A DNA stretch of 64,000 nucleotides from the NCBI GenBank assembly GCA_016710385.1, contig JADJVX010000026.1, positions 124,001-188,000 of the forward strand, given 5' to 3'. A program made the position numbers and the translations under genes. This DNA is from Actinomycetales bacterium (GTDB lineage: Bacteria > Actinomycetota > Actinomycetes > Actinomycetales > Dermatophilaceae). Positions within the stretch are counted from its first letter, which is position 1, and the number at the start of each line of letters is the position of its first letter. The notes beneath the pieces are model-generated. The model had not been told where the DNA came from. It saw nothing but the letters and a program-made list of their open reading frames with translations, and did no database searches. Below are positions 43,896 through 51,808 of the stretch, one piece after another.

Positions 43896-44786
43896 TCAGC
43901 GGGTCGCCGACTCCTGGTCGGGCGTCGAAGCAACCGGCGGGGTTGGGGCGGCGGGCGTTGCGGGGGCTGCGTCGGCCGCGCGACCGCGGGCCGGGCGCAG
44001 GAAGAGCGTCATGACAACAGCCAGGTATGCCGCCCACGACCCGAACTCGAGCACTGACATCCGCGGGCGCAGGTTGAAGGTGCCCCGCACGATGGTCGCG
44101 AACCAGCCCTTGGGGTCGAGGCTTCCGGTGACATCGAAGGCGTAGACCTTCTCGCCGGGGATGACGCCGGCCTCCTGGAGCTCGTGCACGGCATACGCGA
44201 GGATGCCTGCCGCCACGACGACCAGGAGCGCTCCCGTCCACCGGAAGAAGCGGGCAAGGTTGATCCGCACCGCGCCGTAGTAGATCGCGATGCCGAGCGC
44301 GATGGCCGAGCCGATGCCGACGACCCAGCCCAGGACCGGGCCGATGCCGGTCTCGTCTGCCGCGGTCACCGTGGCGTAGAAGAAGAGCGCGGTCTCCAGT
44401 CCTTCTCGGCCGACGCCGAGGAAGGCGACCAGCGCGACGGCGAACGGCCCGAGGTCGAGCGCGCGGTCCATCCGGCCCTTGAGTTCGCCGGTGAAGCTGC
44501 GGGCGGCGCTGCGCATCCAGAAGACCATGCCGGTGACGAAGCAGACCGCGATGAGCGAGGCGATGCCTGTGACGGTCTCGGCCGTCGCATCGTCCAGGCC
44601 CTCGGTGGCGAAGGTGAGGATCGCGCCGAGCAACACGGACAGGCCGGCGGCGGTGCCGACGCCCAGCCACACGTAGCGCAGCGCGTCGCGCCGACCGCAC
44701 TTGACGAGGAAGGCGACGAGGATGACGACGACCAGCGACGCCTCCAGCCCTTCGCGCAGGCCGATCAGGGCATTGCTGGCGAACAC
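43896..44786 (-). CDS. efeU: EfeU/FTR1-family iron permease
   Basis: A 296-residue, seven-helix permease. The two REGLE motifs that bind iron are present: LIGLREGLEASLVVVIL (near residue 10) and GVGREGLETALFFYATV (near residue 130). It imports ferric iron after oxidation at the outer face. The GTG at 44786 has GAGGAG five bases upstream. A 19-bp IdeR/DtxR box lies 32 bases before the start, so iron repression is expected. EfeO and EfeB are not adjacent. The C-terminus is a Pro/Ala-rich tail. Confidence 0.9.
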   Translation of the reverse strand: MFASNALIGLREGLEASLVVVILVAFLVKCGRRDALRYVWLGVGTAAGLSVLLGAILTFATEGLDDATAETVTGIASLIAVCFVTGMVFWMRSAARSFTGELKGRMDRALDLGPFAVALVAFLGVGREGLETALFFYATVTAADETGIGPVLGWVVGIGSAIALGIAIYYGAVRINLARFFRWTGALLVVVAAGILAYAVHELQEAGVIPGEKVYAFDVTGSLDPKGWFATIVRGTFNLRPRMSVLEFGSWAAYLAVVMTLFLRPARGRAADAAPATPAAPTPPVASTPDQESATR

Positions 44787-44818
44787 AGAAACTCCTCGCG
44801 TGGGCTGTCCACAGTCAC

Positions 44819-44837
44819 TTAGGTAAGGCTTACCTAA
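44819..44837 (-). promoter_or_regulatory. IdeR/DtxR iron box upstream of efeU
   Basis: TTAGGTAAGGCTTACCTAA is a perfect palindrome apart from its centre and matches the IdeR/DtxR consensus TTAGGTTAGSCTAACCTAA at 17 of 19 positions. It sits 32-50 bases upstream of the efeU start, as expected for an iron-responsive repressor site. Confidence 0.9.
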
Positions 44838-44869
44838 CTAACTGTACGTCCTGAGGCGCCGCTGGTGTC

Positions 44870-44883
44870 AAGATCGCGATCTT
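44870..44883. repeat. 14-bp perfect palindrome AAGATCGCGATCTT
   Basis: A self-complementary 14-mer between the iron box and the end of the TyrA/PheA-like gene. It could be a second operator for efeU or the remains of a terminator; nothing in the sequence decides. Confidence 0.35.
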
Positions 44884-44920
44884 TCCCGGGCGGGGGCGGC
44901 GAAAGCTGCCTTCGCGGAGG

Positions 44921-45000
44921 TCCAGACTTCGCGGGGTTCGGACTCCGCGGCGTTCAGACTCCGCGGGATTCAAGACTCCGACGGGATTCAGACTTCGACG
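44921..45000. repeat. Degenerate 16-bp tandem repeat, GATTCAGACTCCGCGG type
   Basis: Five to six imperfect copies of a unit like GATTCAGACTCCGCGG run from about 44921 into the last codons of the TyrA/PheA-like gene. Confidence 0.55.
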
Positions 45001-47411
45001 CGCACGACGGGGGTGCGGGGCGACCACGGCGCCCGGCCGAGCGAGCGCACCCCCGCGTCGCCGAGCGAGCGCATCCCCGTGTCGCCGAGGGTGCGGCTGG
45101 TCACCCAGAGCGCCCGGCCGGCGCTGTCGGAGAGCACCTCGTCGAAGCCCGGCTCCCCCACCGTCGCGCCGAGCACCGCCGCCACCTGGGCCAACGATTC
45201 GGCGAGGTAGATCGAGCGCAGCGTCGGGGCCGACCCTCCCACCAGGTCGCCGAAGCACCCGGGCTGCCCGACGATGAGGAACCGGGTGATCGAACCCGAC
45301 AGGTCGTCGACTTCACGTTCGGCAACCTTCAGGTGCAGACCTTCACCTCGCCCTTCACCGGCTAGGGCAACCGCCGGACGTGAGGACTCCGACACCGTCC
45401 GCAGCGCGTCGGCAGTCGACGCGCACGGTGACGGCACCAGCCCCCACCGGCGGATGAACGCCGAACACTGCGCCAACGCTTGTGGGTGCGAATAGACCGG
45501 CGCGCCGTGCAACTCGTCGAGCCGGTGATCTTCGCGGATATAGGCGTCGATCCGGACCGCCACGTCGACCACGCCGCCGGCGGTGAGGTCACCGGCATAC
45601 CGCAGCAGGGCGTCCGCCGACCGGGTGACCAGCCCCGAGGAAGACGACGAGATCGGCATGACCGCCACCCCACCGGCAGCCACGGAGCCGAGCACCTCGT
45701 CGAAGGAGTCGACCGGCACGAGGCGAGCGGACGGCATACCGAGGTCTGCGGCCAGGTGTGCGGCGGCGACCTCCGAGAAAGTGCCGGCCGGGCCGAGGTA
45801 GGTGACCCGATCGGTGGGCGTCACGAGCGGCAGCGACAGCCCACGCGGCCAGCGGAAGGCGTCGGCGACCCGCCGGCGCAACTGCTCGACCATGTCGTCG
45901 ACGTCGCGGTCGACGCGGACCTCGACCCGCACGACGACCGAGCGCTGCCCAGTGCGGACGACTTCGGAGACGAGCTCGCTGTGCCCGATGCCCGGCACCG
46001 GCGCGACGACCTCGGCGACCCCGGAGCCGGCCACCGACTCCGGCACGAGGAAGCGCACGTCACGGCGTAGGTAGGCCAGCCAGGCGGAGAGTTCGCGGTC
46101 GAGGTCGTCGCCGACGACGAGGTCGACGTGTCCCAACGAGAAGACCGTGCGCCGCACCTTGCCGCCCAGGCCGAGGCGCGCGGCGTTCTGAGCGCCCGCC
46201 CCGTCGAGCAGCGCCGCCCGCCCACGCCGGCCGACGAGCACCTCGTCGATCGTCACCTCGACCGGGTCGACCTCGACGATGCGCCCGACCCGGATGGCGT
46301 CGGCGCGCCCGAGCGGACGAATGCCGACGAGTTGACCCGTGCGCTGATGATGGGCCAGTTGCAAGCGCTTGGATTGGGCCGCCACGACGGCAGCCGCCGC
46401 CGTCCCGCGCACGGTGTCGAACAGCGCGCCACTGAACCGCTCCCGGATCGCGGCAATCCGCGCCTCCACGGGCCCGGGGTCACCGGTCGCGGCACCCGCA
46501 CCAGCACCCGCAACAGCACCACCGGCCCCACCAGCAGCAGCCCCCGCTGCCACGTCGGCGGCCACCGCCTCGGCCGCCCGGCGCAGCGCCTCCGACGCCC
46601 CAGGACCGTCGAGCACGGTCTGGATCGCCGCGACGGTCGGCTGCTGGGCCTCGTCGAGCACCCGGACGGCCAACCCGAACAGCGTCTCGAACAGCGGGGT
46701 CCGCGCCGCCCACACGTCATCGTGCAGATCGAGCCCGGAGGACACCACCGCCCCGGCAAAGCCGAGCAGCGCCTGGTGGGCCAGCGCCTGCACATAGGTC
46801 ATCGACAGGTCGTGCTTGGCCGCCGTCCCGAACTTCACCGTGCCGCCCAAGCCCCGCACCAGCTCGACCAGCCATCGATGCGCATTGGGGTGCGGGTCAC
46901 CGGCCGGCACGACATAGACCGCCTGCCCCTCCAACTGCCGCGACCCCACGTCGAACAACGCGTGCATCCCGATCACCGGACGCTCACCGGCGACCGCGCC
47001 CAGCGCCTCCAAGGGCGCCTGCATCCCCTGCGCGCTCACCAACACCTGACTCGTCCCCGCGAGCTGCGGCACCACCCGCGCGGCCAGCGGCGGCAGGATC
47101 CGCGGCGGCACGGCGAAGCACACCACGGCATACTCGCGCCCGAGATCGGTCGGGACGCCAGAGGTGAGGTCGCGCACTTCACTCAGCGGTATGCCGTCCG
47201 CGCCCCCTTCGGTGACCGCGGCGGTCGCGACCCCGGCCGGGTAGCGGGAAAGCGCCTCGACCAGCCCGGTCGACGCCTCCACGGTGTCGACGAGGGTGAC
47301 CGAATCCCAGTCCTGCGAGGCGAAGACATTGTCGGAGAGCCAGCGGCCCATGCCTGCCGCGGCGCCGACGACGACGAGATGACGCGGGCGGGGGTGACGT
47401 TGACGACCCAC
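44988..47411 (-). CDS. Fused prephenate dehydrogenase (TyrA)-like and prephenate dehydratase (PheA)-like protein
   Basis: An 807-residue protein. The N-terminal third (about 1-290) is TyrA-like: Rossmann strand HLVVVGAAAGMGRWL, VLVSAQGMQAPLEAL, VIGMHALFDVG (the position of the usual HPMFG) and AAKHDLSMTYVQALAHQAL. A Gly/Ala-rich linker (about 290-320) and a middle region without a clear match follow (about 320-545). The C-terminal part is PheA-like: VTYLGPAGTFSEVAA, VDSFDEVLGSVAAGGVAVMPISSSSSGLV, where family members have ENS, and SGSITRFLIVG with the expected TRF. The GTG at 47411 is favoured by AAGGGAG upstream. It may join tyrosine and phenylalanine synthesis, but the altered ENS motif questions dehydratase activity. 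Confidence 0.8.
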   Translation of the reverse strand: MGRQRHPRPRHLVVVGAAAGMGRWLSDNVFASQDWDSVTLVDTVEASTGLVEALSRYPAGVATAAVTEGGADGIPLSEVRDLTSGVPTDLGREYAVVCFAVPPRILPPLAARVVPQLAGTSQVLVSAQGMQAPLEALGAVAGERPVIGMHALFDVGSRQLEGQAVYVVPAGDPHPNAHRWLVELVRGLGGTVKFGTAAKHDLSMTYVQALAHQALLGFAGAVVSSGLDLHDDVWAARTPLFETLFGLAVRVLDEAQQPTVAAIQTVLDGPGASEALRRAAEAVAADVAAGAAAGGAGGAVAGAGAGAATGDPGPVEARIAAIRERFSGALFDTVRGTAAAAVVAAQSKRLQLAHHQRTGQLVGIRPLGRADAIRVGRIVEVDPVEVTIDEVLVGRRGRAALLDGAGAQNAARLGLGGKVRRTVFSLGHVDLVVGDDLDRELSAWLAYLRRDVRFLVPESVAGSGVAEVVAPVPGIGHSELVSEVVRTGQRSVVVRVEVRVDRDVDDMVEQLRRRVADAFRWPRGLSLPLVTPTDRVTYLGPAGTFSEVAAAHLAADLGMPSARLVPVDSFDEVLGSVAAGGVAVMPISSSSSGLVTRSADALLRYAGDLTAGGVVDVAVRIDAYIREDHRLDELHGAPVYSHPQALAQCSAFIRRWGLVPSPCASTADALRTVSESSRPAVALAGEGRGEGLHLKVAEREVDDLSGSITRFLIVGQPGCFGDLVGGSAPTLRSIYLAESLAQVAAVLGATVGEPGFDEVLSDSAGRALWVTSRTLGDTGMRSLGDAGVRSLGRAPWSPRTPVVRVEV

Positions 47412-47530
47412 CGCTCTCACTCCCTTGCCGATCCGTGCCGCGTGGCCATGTCGCGCATATCATCGTCGCGCACCGCATCGGGGGCTACCGCGCTGGCTTG
47501 CCCCGCAGGCTATTACGCTCAAGGCCCATC

Positions 47531-48166
47531 ATGTCGATTAGTCTCACCGTCGCCGCCGCGGCCTTTGCGCTCATCTTCCCGGTCGAGTTCCCTGACAAGA
47601 CCTTCATCGCGACCCTCGTGCTGGCGACCCGGTTCCGGCCGCTGCTGGCCTGGATCGGGGTGACGAGCGCCTTTTTGGTGCAGACGACGATCGCCGTGAC
47701 CGCGGGGGCGCTGCTCACCGCCTTGCCCACGTTGCCCGTGCAGATCGCGTCGGCCGTGCTCTTCCTCATCGGCGGGATCATCCTGCTGCGCGGCGCCTCG
47801 CATGCGGTGCAGGAGAGCGAGGAGGCCGAGGCCGAGTTCACCGAGGTCGCCGCCGCCAAAGGCACCCGCACCGGGTTCAACGCGATCGCGACGAGCTTCC
47901 TCGTGCTCTTCCTCGCCGAATGGGGCGATCTCTCCCAGATCCTCACGGCCAACCTCGTGGTCCGTTATGAGCAGCCGCTCTCGGTCGGCATCGGCGCCTT
48001 CCTCGCCTTGGCGACGGTGTCGGGGCTGGCGGCGCTGCTCGGCAAGCAGTTGCTCGCCCGGGTGCAGTTGGCGACCATCCGCCGAATCGGCGGCACGGTG
48101 TGCCTACTGCTCGCGACCCTCACCACCGTGGGCATCTTCGGGGTCGACATCCCGATCCTCGGCTGA
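47531..48166 (+). CDS. GDT1/UPF0016-family cation (manganese/calcium) transporter
   Basis: A 211-residue, six-helix protein with the two hallmark motifs of the family: FPVEFPDKTFIATLV (near residue 18) and FLAEWGDLSQILTANL (near residue 135), each with acidic residues that carry the cation. The halves are symmetric, joined by an acidic loop (ESEEAEAEFTEVAAAKG). Family members export Mn or exchange Ca for protons. The ATG at 47531 begins the first helix. I looked for a manganese riboswitch upstream and found no convincing one. Confidence 0.88.
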   Translation: MSISLTVAAAAFALIFPVEFPDKTFIATLVLATRFRPLLAWIGVTSAFLVQTTIAVTAGALLTALPTLPVQIASAVLFLIGGIILLRGASHAVQESEEAEAEFTEVAAAKGTRTGFNAIATSFLVLFLAEWGDLSQILTANLVVRYEQPLSVGIGAFLALATVSGLAALLGKQLLARVQLATIRRIGGTVCLLLATLTTVGIFGVDIPILG

Positions 48167-48232
48167 CGCGGCTGGTTCGGCTGCGCGCGGGCGGCGAGCG
48201 GCGAGCGGGCGGCGAGCGGGGGGTGAGCGACC

Positions 48233-48268
48233 CGGCATACCGGAGGATGGACCGCATGAGGTATGCCG
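48233..48268 (+). promoter_or_regulatory. Word-pair hairpin enclosing the ribosome-binding site and start of the LLM gene
   Basis: CGGCATACC (48233-48241) and GGTATGCCG (48260-48268) can pair in the mRNA, leaving an 18-base loop that contains GGAGG and the ATG at 48256. A 9-bp GC-rich stem around the start could tune translation. It may also be a by-product of two word copies lying close together. Confidence 0.4.
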
Positions 48269-49131
48269 TGACGATCCTTCCCGAACACCCCTGGCGCGAG
48301 GCCGCCCCGCTCTGGCGCGCGGCCGAGGAGCTGGGTTTCGACTGCGCGCTCACCTATGACCACCTGGTGTGGAGCGGGCTGCAGGAATCGCCCTGGTTTG
48401 CGGCAGTGCCGACCCTTGCGGCGGCGGCCGGAGTGACCAGCCGGATCGCGCTCGGCACCTTCGTGAGCTCGCCCAACTATCGGCATCCCTACACCTTCGC
48501 CCGCGATGTGCTCACCCTGCACGACCTCACCGGTGGACGGTTCGTCTGTGGCCTGGGCACCGGCGGCACTCTCGACTCGGGAATCCTCGGCGAGACGCTC
48601 ACGACCGGCGAGCGGGTGGCGCGCTTCCACGAGTTCGTGCCGCTGCTGGATCGGTTGCTCCGCGCGGATCACGTGTCGGCAGCAGGAGATCGGTATGCCG
48701 TGCGCGATGCCCGCACCCTGCCCGCGCCGGTGCGCGCCGAGGTGCCTTTCCTCATCGCCGCCAACGGGCCGAAGTCGCTACGGCTCGCGGCTACCTACGG
48801 CCAGGGCTGGGTGACGACCGGAGCCGGCGGAGACACCTTGGACGAATGGTTCGCCGGGGTGCGCGGGTTGGCCGACCGGCTGGACGGCATCCAGGCCGAC
48901 CTGCTCGACAGCGGCGCCCGGCCGGCGGAGCTGGGTCCGCTCACTCGGTGGCTTTCGCTGGACTCGAGCCCGGTCTTCTCACTCAGCTCGCTCGACGTGT
49001 GGGACGAGATGGTCGGGCGGGCCGCCGACCTCGGGTTCACCGACGTGGTCACCCATTGGCCGCGCCCGGACGGCCCGTATGCCGGTCGGCTCGAGGTCCT
49101 CGACCAGGTCGCCGACCGGATCGCCGGCTAA
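48256..49131 (+). CDS. LLM-class F420/flavin-dependent oxidoreductase
   Basis: A 291-residue TIM-barrel enzyme of the luciferase-like monooxygenase family. RYAVTILPEHPWREAAPLWRAAEELGFDCALTYDHLVW is the N-terminal block; SRIALGTFVSSPNYRHPYTFARDVLTLHDLTGGRFVCGLGTGG is the family core; FLIAANGPKSLRLAATYGQGWVTTG is the phosphate-binding part. Co-factor choice (F420 or FMN) cannot be fixed, though actinobacterial members of this type are often F420-dependent. The ATG at 48256 has GGAGG nine bases upstream, which decides it over ATG 48247. Ends just before repeat array C. Confidence 0.88.
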   Translation: MRYAVTILPEHPWREAAPLWRAAEELGFDCALTYDHLVWSGLQESPWFAAVPTLAAAAGVTSRIALGTFVSSPNYRHPYTFARDVLTLHDLTGGRFVCGLGTGGTLDSGILGETLTTGERVARFHEFVPLLDRLLRADHVSAAGDRYAVRDARTLPAPVRAEVPFLIAANGPKSLRLAATYGQGWVTTGAGGDTLDEWFAGVRGLADRLDGIQADLLDSGARPAELGPLTRWLSLDSSPVFSLSSLDVWDEMVGRAADLGFTDVVTHWPRPDGPYAGRLEVLDQVADRIAG

Positions 49132-49138
49132 CTCTGCC

Positions 49139-49316
49139 GAGAAACCTTCCGACCCGCCGACAAACCCGAACCCGCGGCGCTAGATCTGCCGAGAAACCTT
49201 CCAACCCGCCGACAAACCCGAACCCACGGCGCTAGATCTGCCGAGAAACCTTCCAACCCGCCGACAAACCCGAACCCGCGGCGCTAGATCTGCCTGGAAA
49301 CCTTCCGACCCGCTGA
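49139..49316. repeat. 52-bp tandem repeat array C (about 3.4 copies)
   Basis: GAAACCTTCC(G/A)ACCCGCCGAC begins at 49141, 49193, 49245 and 49297, exactly 52 bp apart. The first three units are nearly identical, including the tail GGCGCTAGATCTGCC. The fourth diverges after GAAACCTTCCGACCCGCTGAC. It starts right after the LLM oxidoreductase stop in the convergent space before the DUF5926 gene. Confidence 0.9.
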
Positions 49317-49329
49317 CTTGATCGGCGGG

Positions 49330-49381
49330 TCGCAGTCCTGGGGAAGTTCAGTGTCGTCCTGACGACTGCGAGTTTCCCCAG
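49330..49381. terminator. Two interleaved inverted repeats before the convergent DUF5926 gene
   Basis: TCGCAGTC (49330-49337) pairs with GACTGCGA (49364-49371), and CTGGGGAA (49338-49345) pairs with TTCCCCAG (49374-49381). The order a-b-a'-b' means the two stems are mutually exclusive or form a pseudoknot. Position between convergent genes suggests termination; the interleaving is unusual. Confidence 0.5.
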
Positions 49382-49417
49382 CGACGCGGGGTGGCCACCT
49401 GTTCTGCAGTACCCAGG

Positions 49418-50404
49418 TCAGCGCAGGGTGACCTGACGGCTGAGCAGGCCGTTGCGCGCCCGGCGCTCTTCCGCGGTCAACGCAGCGCCCGACTCGACGG
49501 CCTCGCGCACCGGTGCCGCGAGCGCCGTCACCGCCGCACCGAGACTCTCGACCTCCGCCTCGGCGTCGACCTCCCAGACCGGCACCAACAGGCCGCTGGC
49601 CCGGAACGCGCCCAACAGCCGCGACTCGGGCGTGAGCCGATGCCGGTCGGCGGCCACCAGGCGAGCCAGACCATCGGTCGCCGCGTCCTCGTCGAAGGGC
49701 AGCACCCACCGCACGAAGGTCCGCGGCCCGAACCGCACCCAGAACACCGACGCGACCAGCGCCGCACCCGCCTCGTCTTTCGCAGCGTCACCCGCCGCGC
49801 CGGCAGCGCCGGCTGCAACAGCGAGCCGGACGGTCGGCACGACCGATTCGTTGGCGCGCTGCAGCGACGCGGTGCTGTCCTCGTCGAGATCGGTGTCGCC
49901 CACCCAGAACTCGAACCCCTCATGCACCGTCGCCGAAAAGGGCGCGCTCACGTCGAGCAGGTCCTGCAGCCTCGGGCTCAACTCGGTCGGTGTCGGCACG
50001 CTGACCACCGGGTGGCCCTCAGGCGCCGCCGCTGCCAGCAGCCAGGCCGCAGCCATGTCGCGGCTTGCATCGCCGCTCGTCGCGCCGGACTGCGTCGCCA
50101 CCATGACCCCGCCGCCCTCGCGGTGCAGACCCGGCCACGCCATCGGCAACACCGTCGCCACGACGGCCTGCTGCGGCAACGCCGACAGGTCCACTCCGGC
50201 CACCTCGGCCCCGGGGGCAAACCGCACCTCAGCGGTCGCGGCCGGCAAGAACTCGCGCAGGGCCACCCAATCGGTCTCGCCCGGCAACCCCTCGAACGGC
50301 CGCCGCACGAACGGTGCCGGAGACGGCATACCGCTGCCTGGTCGTGCCGCGCGCCGCGCGCTGCTGGAAGAACCGCCGGTATGCCGTCTGCTCGCCTTAC
50401 CCAT
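49418..50404 (-). CDS. DUF5926 family protein
   Basis: A 328-residue protein of unknown function found widely in actinobacteria. Recognisable blocks: APFVRRPFEGLPGETDWVALREFLPAATAEVRF, VVATVLPMAWPGLHREGG, RDMAAAWLLAAA, FWVGDTDLDEDSTASLQRANESVVPTV and the C-terminal LTAEERRARNGLLSRQVTLR. A basic Ser/Arg-rich N-terminus (GKASRRHTGGSSSS) precedes the domain. No catalytic motif is evident and no membrane segment. Start at 50404 (ATG). Confidence 0.8.
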   Translation of the reverse strand: MGKASRRHTGGSSSSARRAARPGSGMPSPAPFVRRPFEGLPGETDWVALREFLPAATAEVRFAPGAEVAGVDLSALPQQAVVATVLPMAWPGLHREGGGVMVATQSGATSGDASRDMAAAWLLAAAAPEGHPVVSVPTPTELSPRLQDLLDVSAPFSATVHEGFEFWVGDTDLDEDSTASLQRANESVVPTVRLAVAAGAAGAAGDAAKDEAGAALVASVFWVRFGPRTFVRWVLPFDEDAATDGLARLVAADRHRLTPESRLLGAFRASGLLVPVWEVDAEAEVESLGAAVTALAAPVREAVESGAALTAEERRARNGLLSRQVTLR

Positions 50405-50583
50405 GCCAGGACCCTAACGGGCTCACGGCGCGGCGCGGCTGGGCCACGCCTGTGTGCACCCTACGAGGACAGCGAGCGAGCCAGCGACAGCGAGCCAACC
50501 ACAGCGATGAACGCAGGGGCCGCAAGGTAGCAGCGGCAGGCACGCGAAGGGCATGCAGTCGGCCACTGGCCCCCGGCGTGCGC
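50405..50583. other. Short non-coding stretch between two minus-strand genes
   Basis: It follows the RsbW-like ATPase gene and precedes DUF5926 on the minus strand. It contains a 44-codon minus-strand frame (50423-50554) with a hydrophobic, Cys-rich product but no ribosome-binding site; I do not accept it as a gene. No other structure was seen. Confidence 0.4.
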
Positions 50584-51027
50584 TCAGTGGGTGCGGCGCC
50601 GCGATGGTCCGCCGAGGCAGGCCCAGACGGTGCGGCCGGTCTTGTCCTCGGTGACGCCCCACTCGTGAGCGAGACTGCGGACGATCCGCAGGCCGCGGCC
50701 GGAGGTAGACCACACCGTGACGGGCGCTGGCCGCGGCACGGTCGGCCCACCCCCGTCGGTGACCTCGACTTCGACGACGCCGCCCTTGGCCTTCCAGCGC
50801 ATCCGCAGGCCGCCATCCGGCAGCGGTCGGGCGTGTTTGAGCGCGTTCGAGACCAACTCGGCGACGACGATCTCGGCCTCGTCAACCACCGTCGGCGGCA
50901 CCTCCAACATGCGCAAGTCCTCGACCATGGTGCGCCGCGCGTAGGGCGCGGTTTCGACCACCCAGGGCAGGCGCATCGTCCTCGGGGCCTCGGGGTCCAG
51001 AGGGCGGATCAGCTCCTCGACCACCAT
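50584..51027 (-). CDS. RsbW-like ATP-binding (anti-sigma/serine kinase type) protein
   Basis: A 147-residue GHKL ATPase: RTMRLPWVVETAPYARRTMVEDL, the N-box AEIVVAELVSNALKHAR, DGGGP and the G2 region TSGRGLRIVRSLAHEWGV. Single-domain proteins of this kind in actinobacteria act as anti-sigma factors or serine kinases. It is divergent from an ECF-like sigma factor gene 160 bases away, but ECF sigmas are not usual RsbW partners, so a direct link is uncertain. GAGGAG lies almost against the ATG at 51027; GTG codons at 51024 or 51021 could be the true start. Confidence 0.82.
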   Translation of the reverse strand: MVVEELIRPLDPEAPRTMRLPWVVETAPYARRTMVEDLRMLEVPPTVVDEAEIVVAELVSNALKHARPLPDGGLRMRWKAKGGVVEVEVTDGGGPTVPRPAPVTVWSTSGRGLRIVRSLAHEWGVTEDKTGRTVWACLGGPSRRRTH

Positions 51028-51187
51028 GCCTCCTCAGGCTTCAGGCGGGGGTCCAGTGCTGGATCCCTGGCCTGAGATCCACCCTAACCGGGCCACTGCG
51101 GGGAATCGAGAGGCCGGCTCGGAATGCAAGGCGTCTCACTATCCGAACGCTCCCTCACACCCGAACCGCCCCGGGCGTTCCATCTCC

Positions 51188-51808
51188 GTGAGCCTGCCGC
51201 CCTTCCAAATGCTCGTCGACGCGCACTGGCACGACGTCGCGCGGTTGGCCGCCGCCCTCGCACCGCCAGGGGAGGCTCAGGACGTCTCACAGCAGGCCTG
51301 GACCCAGGCGTATGCCGCCTACCCGCGCCTGCGCGCCGCCGACAACCTGCGCTCCTGGCTCCTGACGATCACCCATCGCGCGGCCATGGACGCCCACCGC
51401 GCTCGCGCCCGACGGCCCTCGCCCGTGGGCACGCTGTCCGAACCGGCCGCAGCCACCCCCCTTGACCACACTGACCACACCGACCACGCCGCCCACACGG
51501 CCCACGGCGCCCACCCGCACCTCGCCACCGGCCCCGATCCCGCTCTGTCGGCCGGCTCCGCTCTGTCGGCCGGCTCCGCTCTATCGGCCCACGCCGACCC
51601 GGCCCTCTGGGCGGCGGTCGCCGCGCTGCCCATCCGCCAGCGCACGGCCCTCGCGCTGCGCTATATCTGCGACCTGGACCATGCCACGGTTGCCGACCAC
51701 CTCGACACCACCCCCGCAGCTAGCCGTCGACTGGTCAGCGACGCGCTCGCCGCCCTCCGGGTGCGCCTGGCCGACCCTTCCGCTCTCGCCGCTGAGGACG
51801 ACTCATGA
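51188..51808 (+). CDS. ECF-like sigma-70 family RNA polymerase sigma factor
   Basis: A 206-residue sigma factor. Region 2 (about 5-75) has FQMLVDAHWHDVARLAAAL, DVSQQAWTQAYAAYPRLRAADNLRSWLLTITHRAAMDAHRAR. Region 4 (about 140-195) has ALPIRQRTALALRYICDLDHATVADHLDTTPAASRRLVSDALAALR. Between them is an unusual linker: DHTDHTDHAAHTAHGAH and then GSALSAGSALSA repeats. The start is a GTG at 51188 at the beginning of conserved sequence, with no strong ribosome-binding site. Its stop overlaps ogt by four bases (ATGA), so it is co-transcribed with the DNA repair gene. Confidence 0.85.
   Translation: MSLPPFQMLVDAHWHDVARLAAALAPPGEAQDVSQQAWTQAYAAYPRLRAADNLRSWLLTITHRAAMDAHRARARRPSPVGTLSEPAAATPLDHTDHTDHAAHTAHGAHPHLATGPDPALSAGSALSAGSALSAHADPALWAAVAALPIRQRTALALRYICDLDHATVADHLDTTPAASRRLVSDALAALRVRLADPSALAAEDDS

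Noticed and set aside
47421..47530. Manganese (yybP-ykoY) riboswitch before the GDT1-type transporter
   Set aside because: The conserved core and paired helices of that riboswitch class could not be found in the 110 bases upstream.
50423..50554. Small hydrophobic Cys-rich peptide on the minus strand
   Set aside because: No ribosome-binding site and composition compatible with chance in GC-rich DNA.
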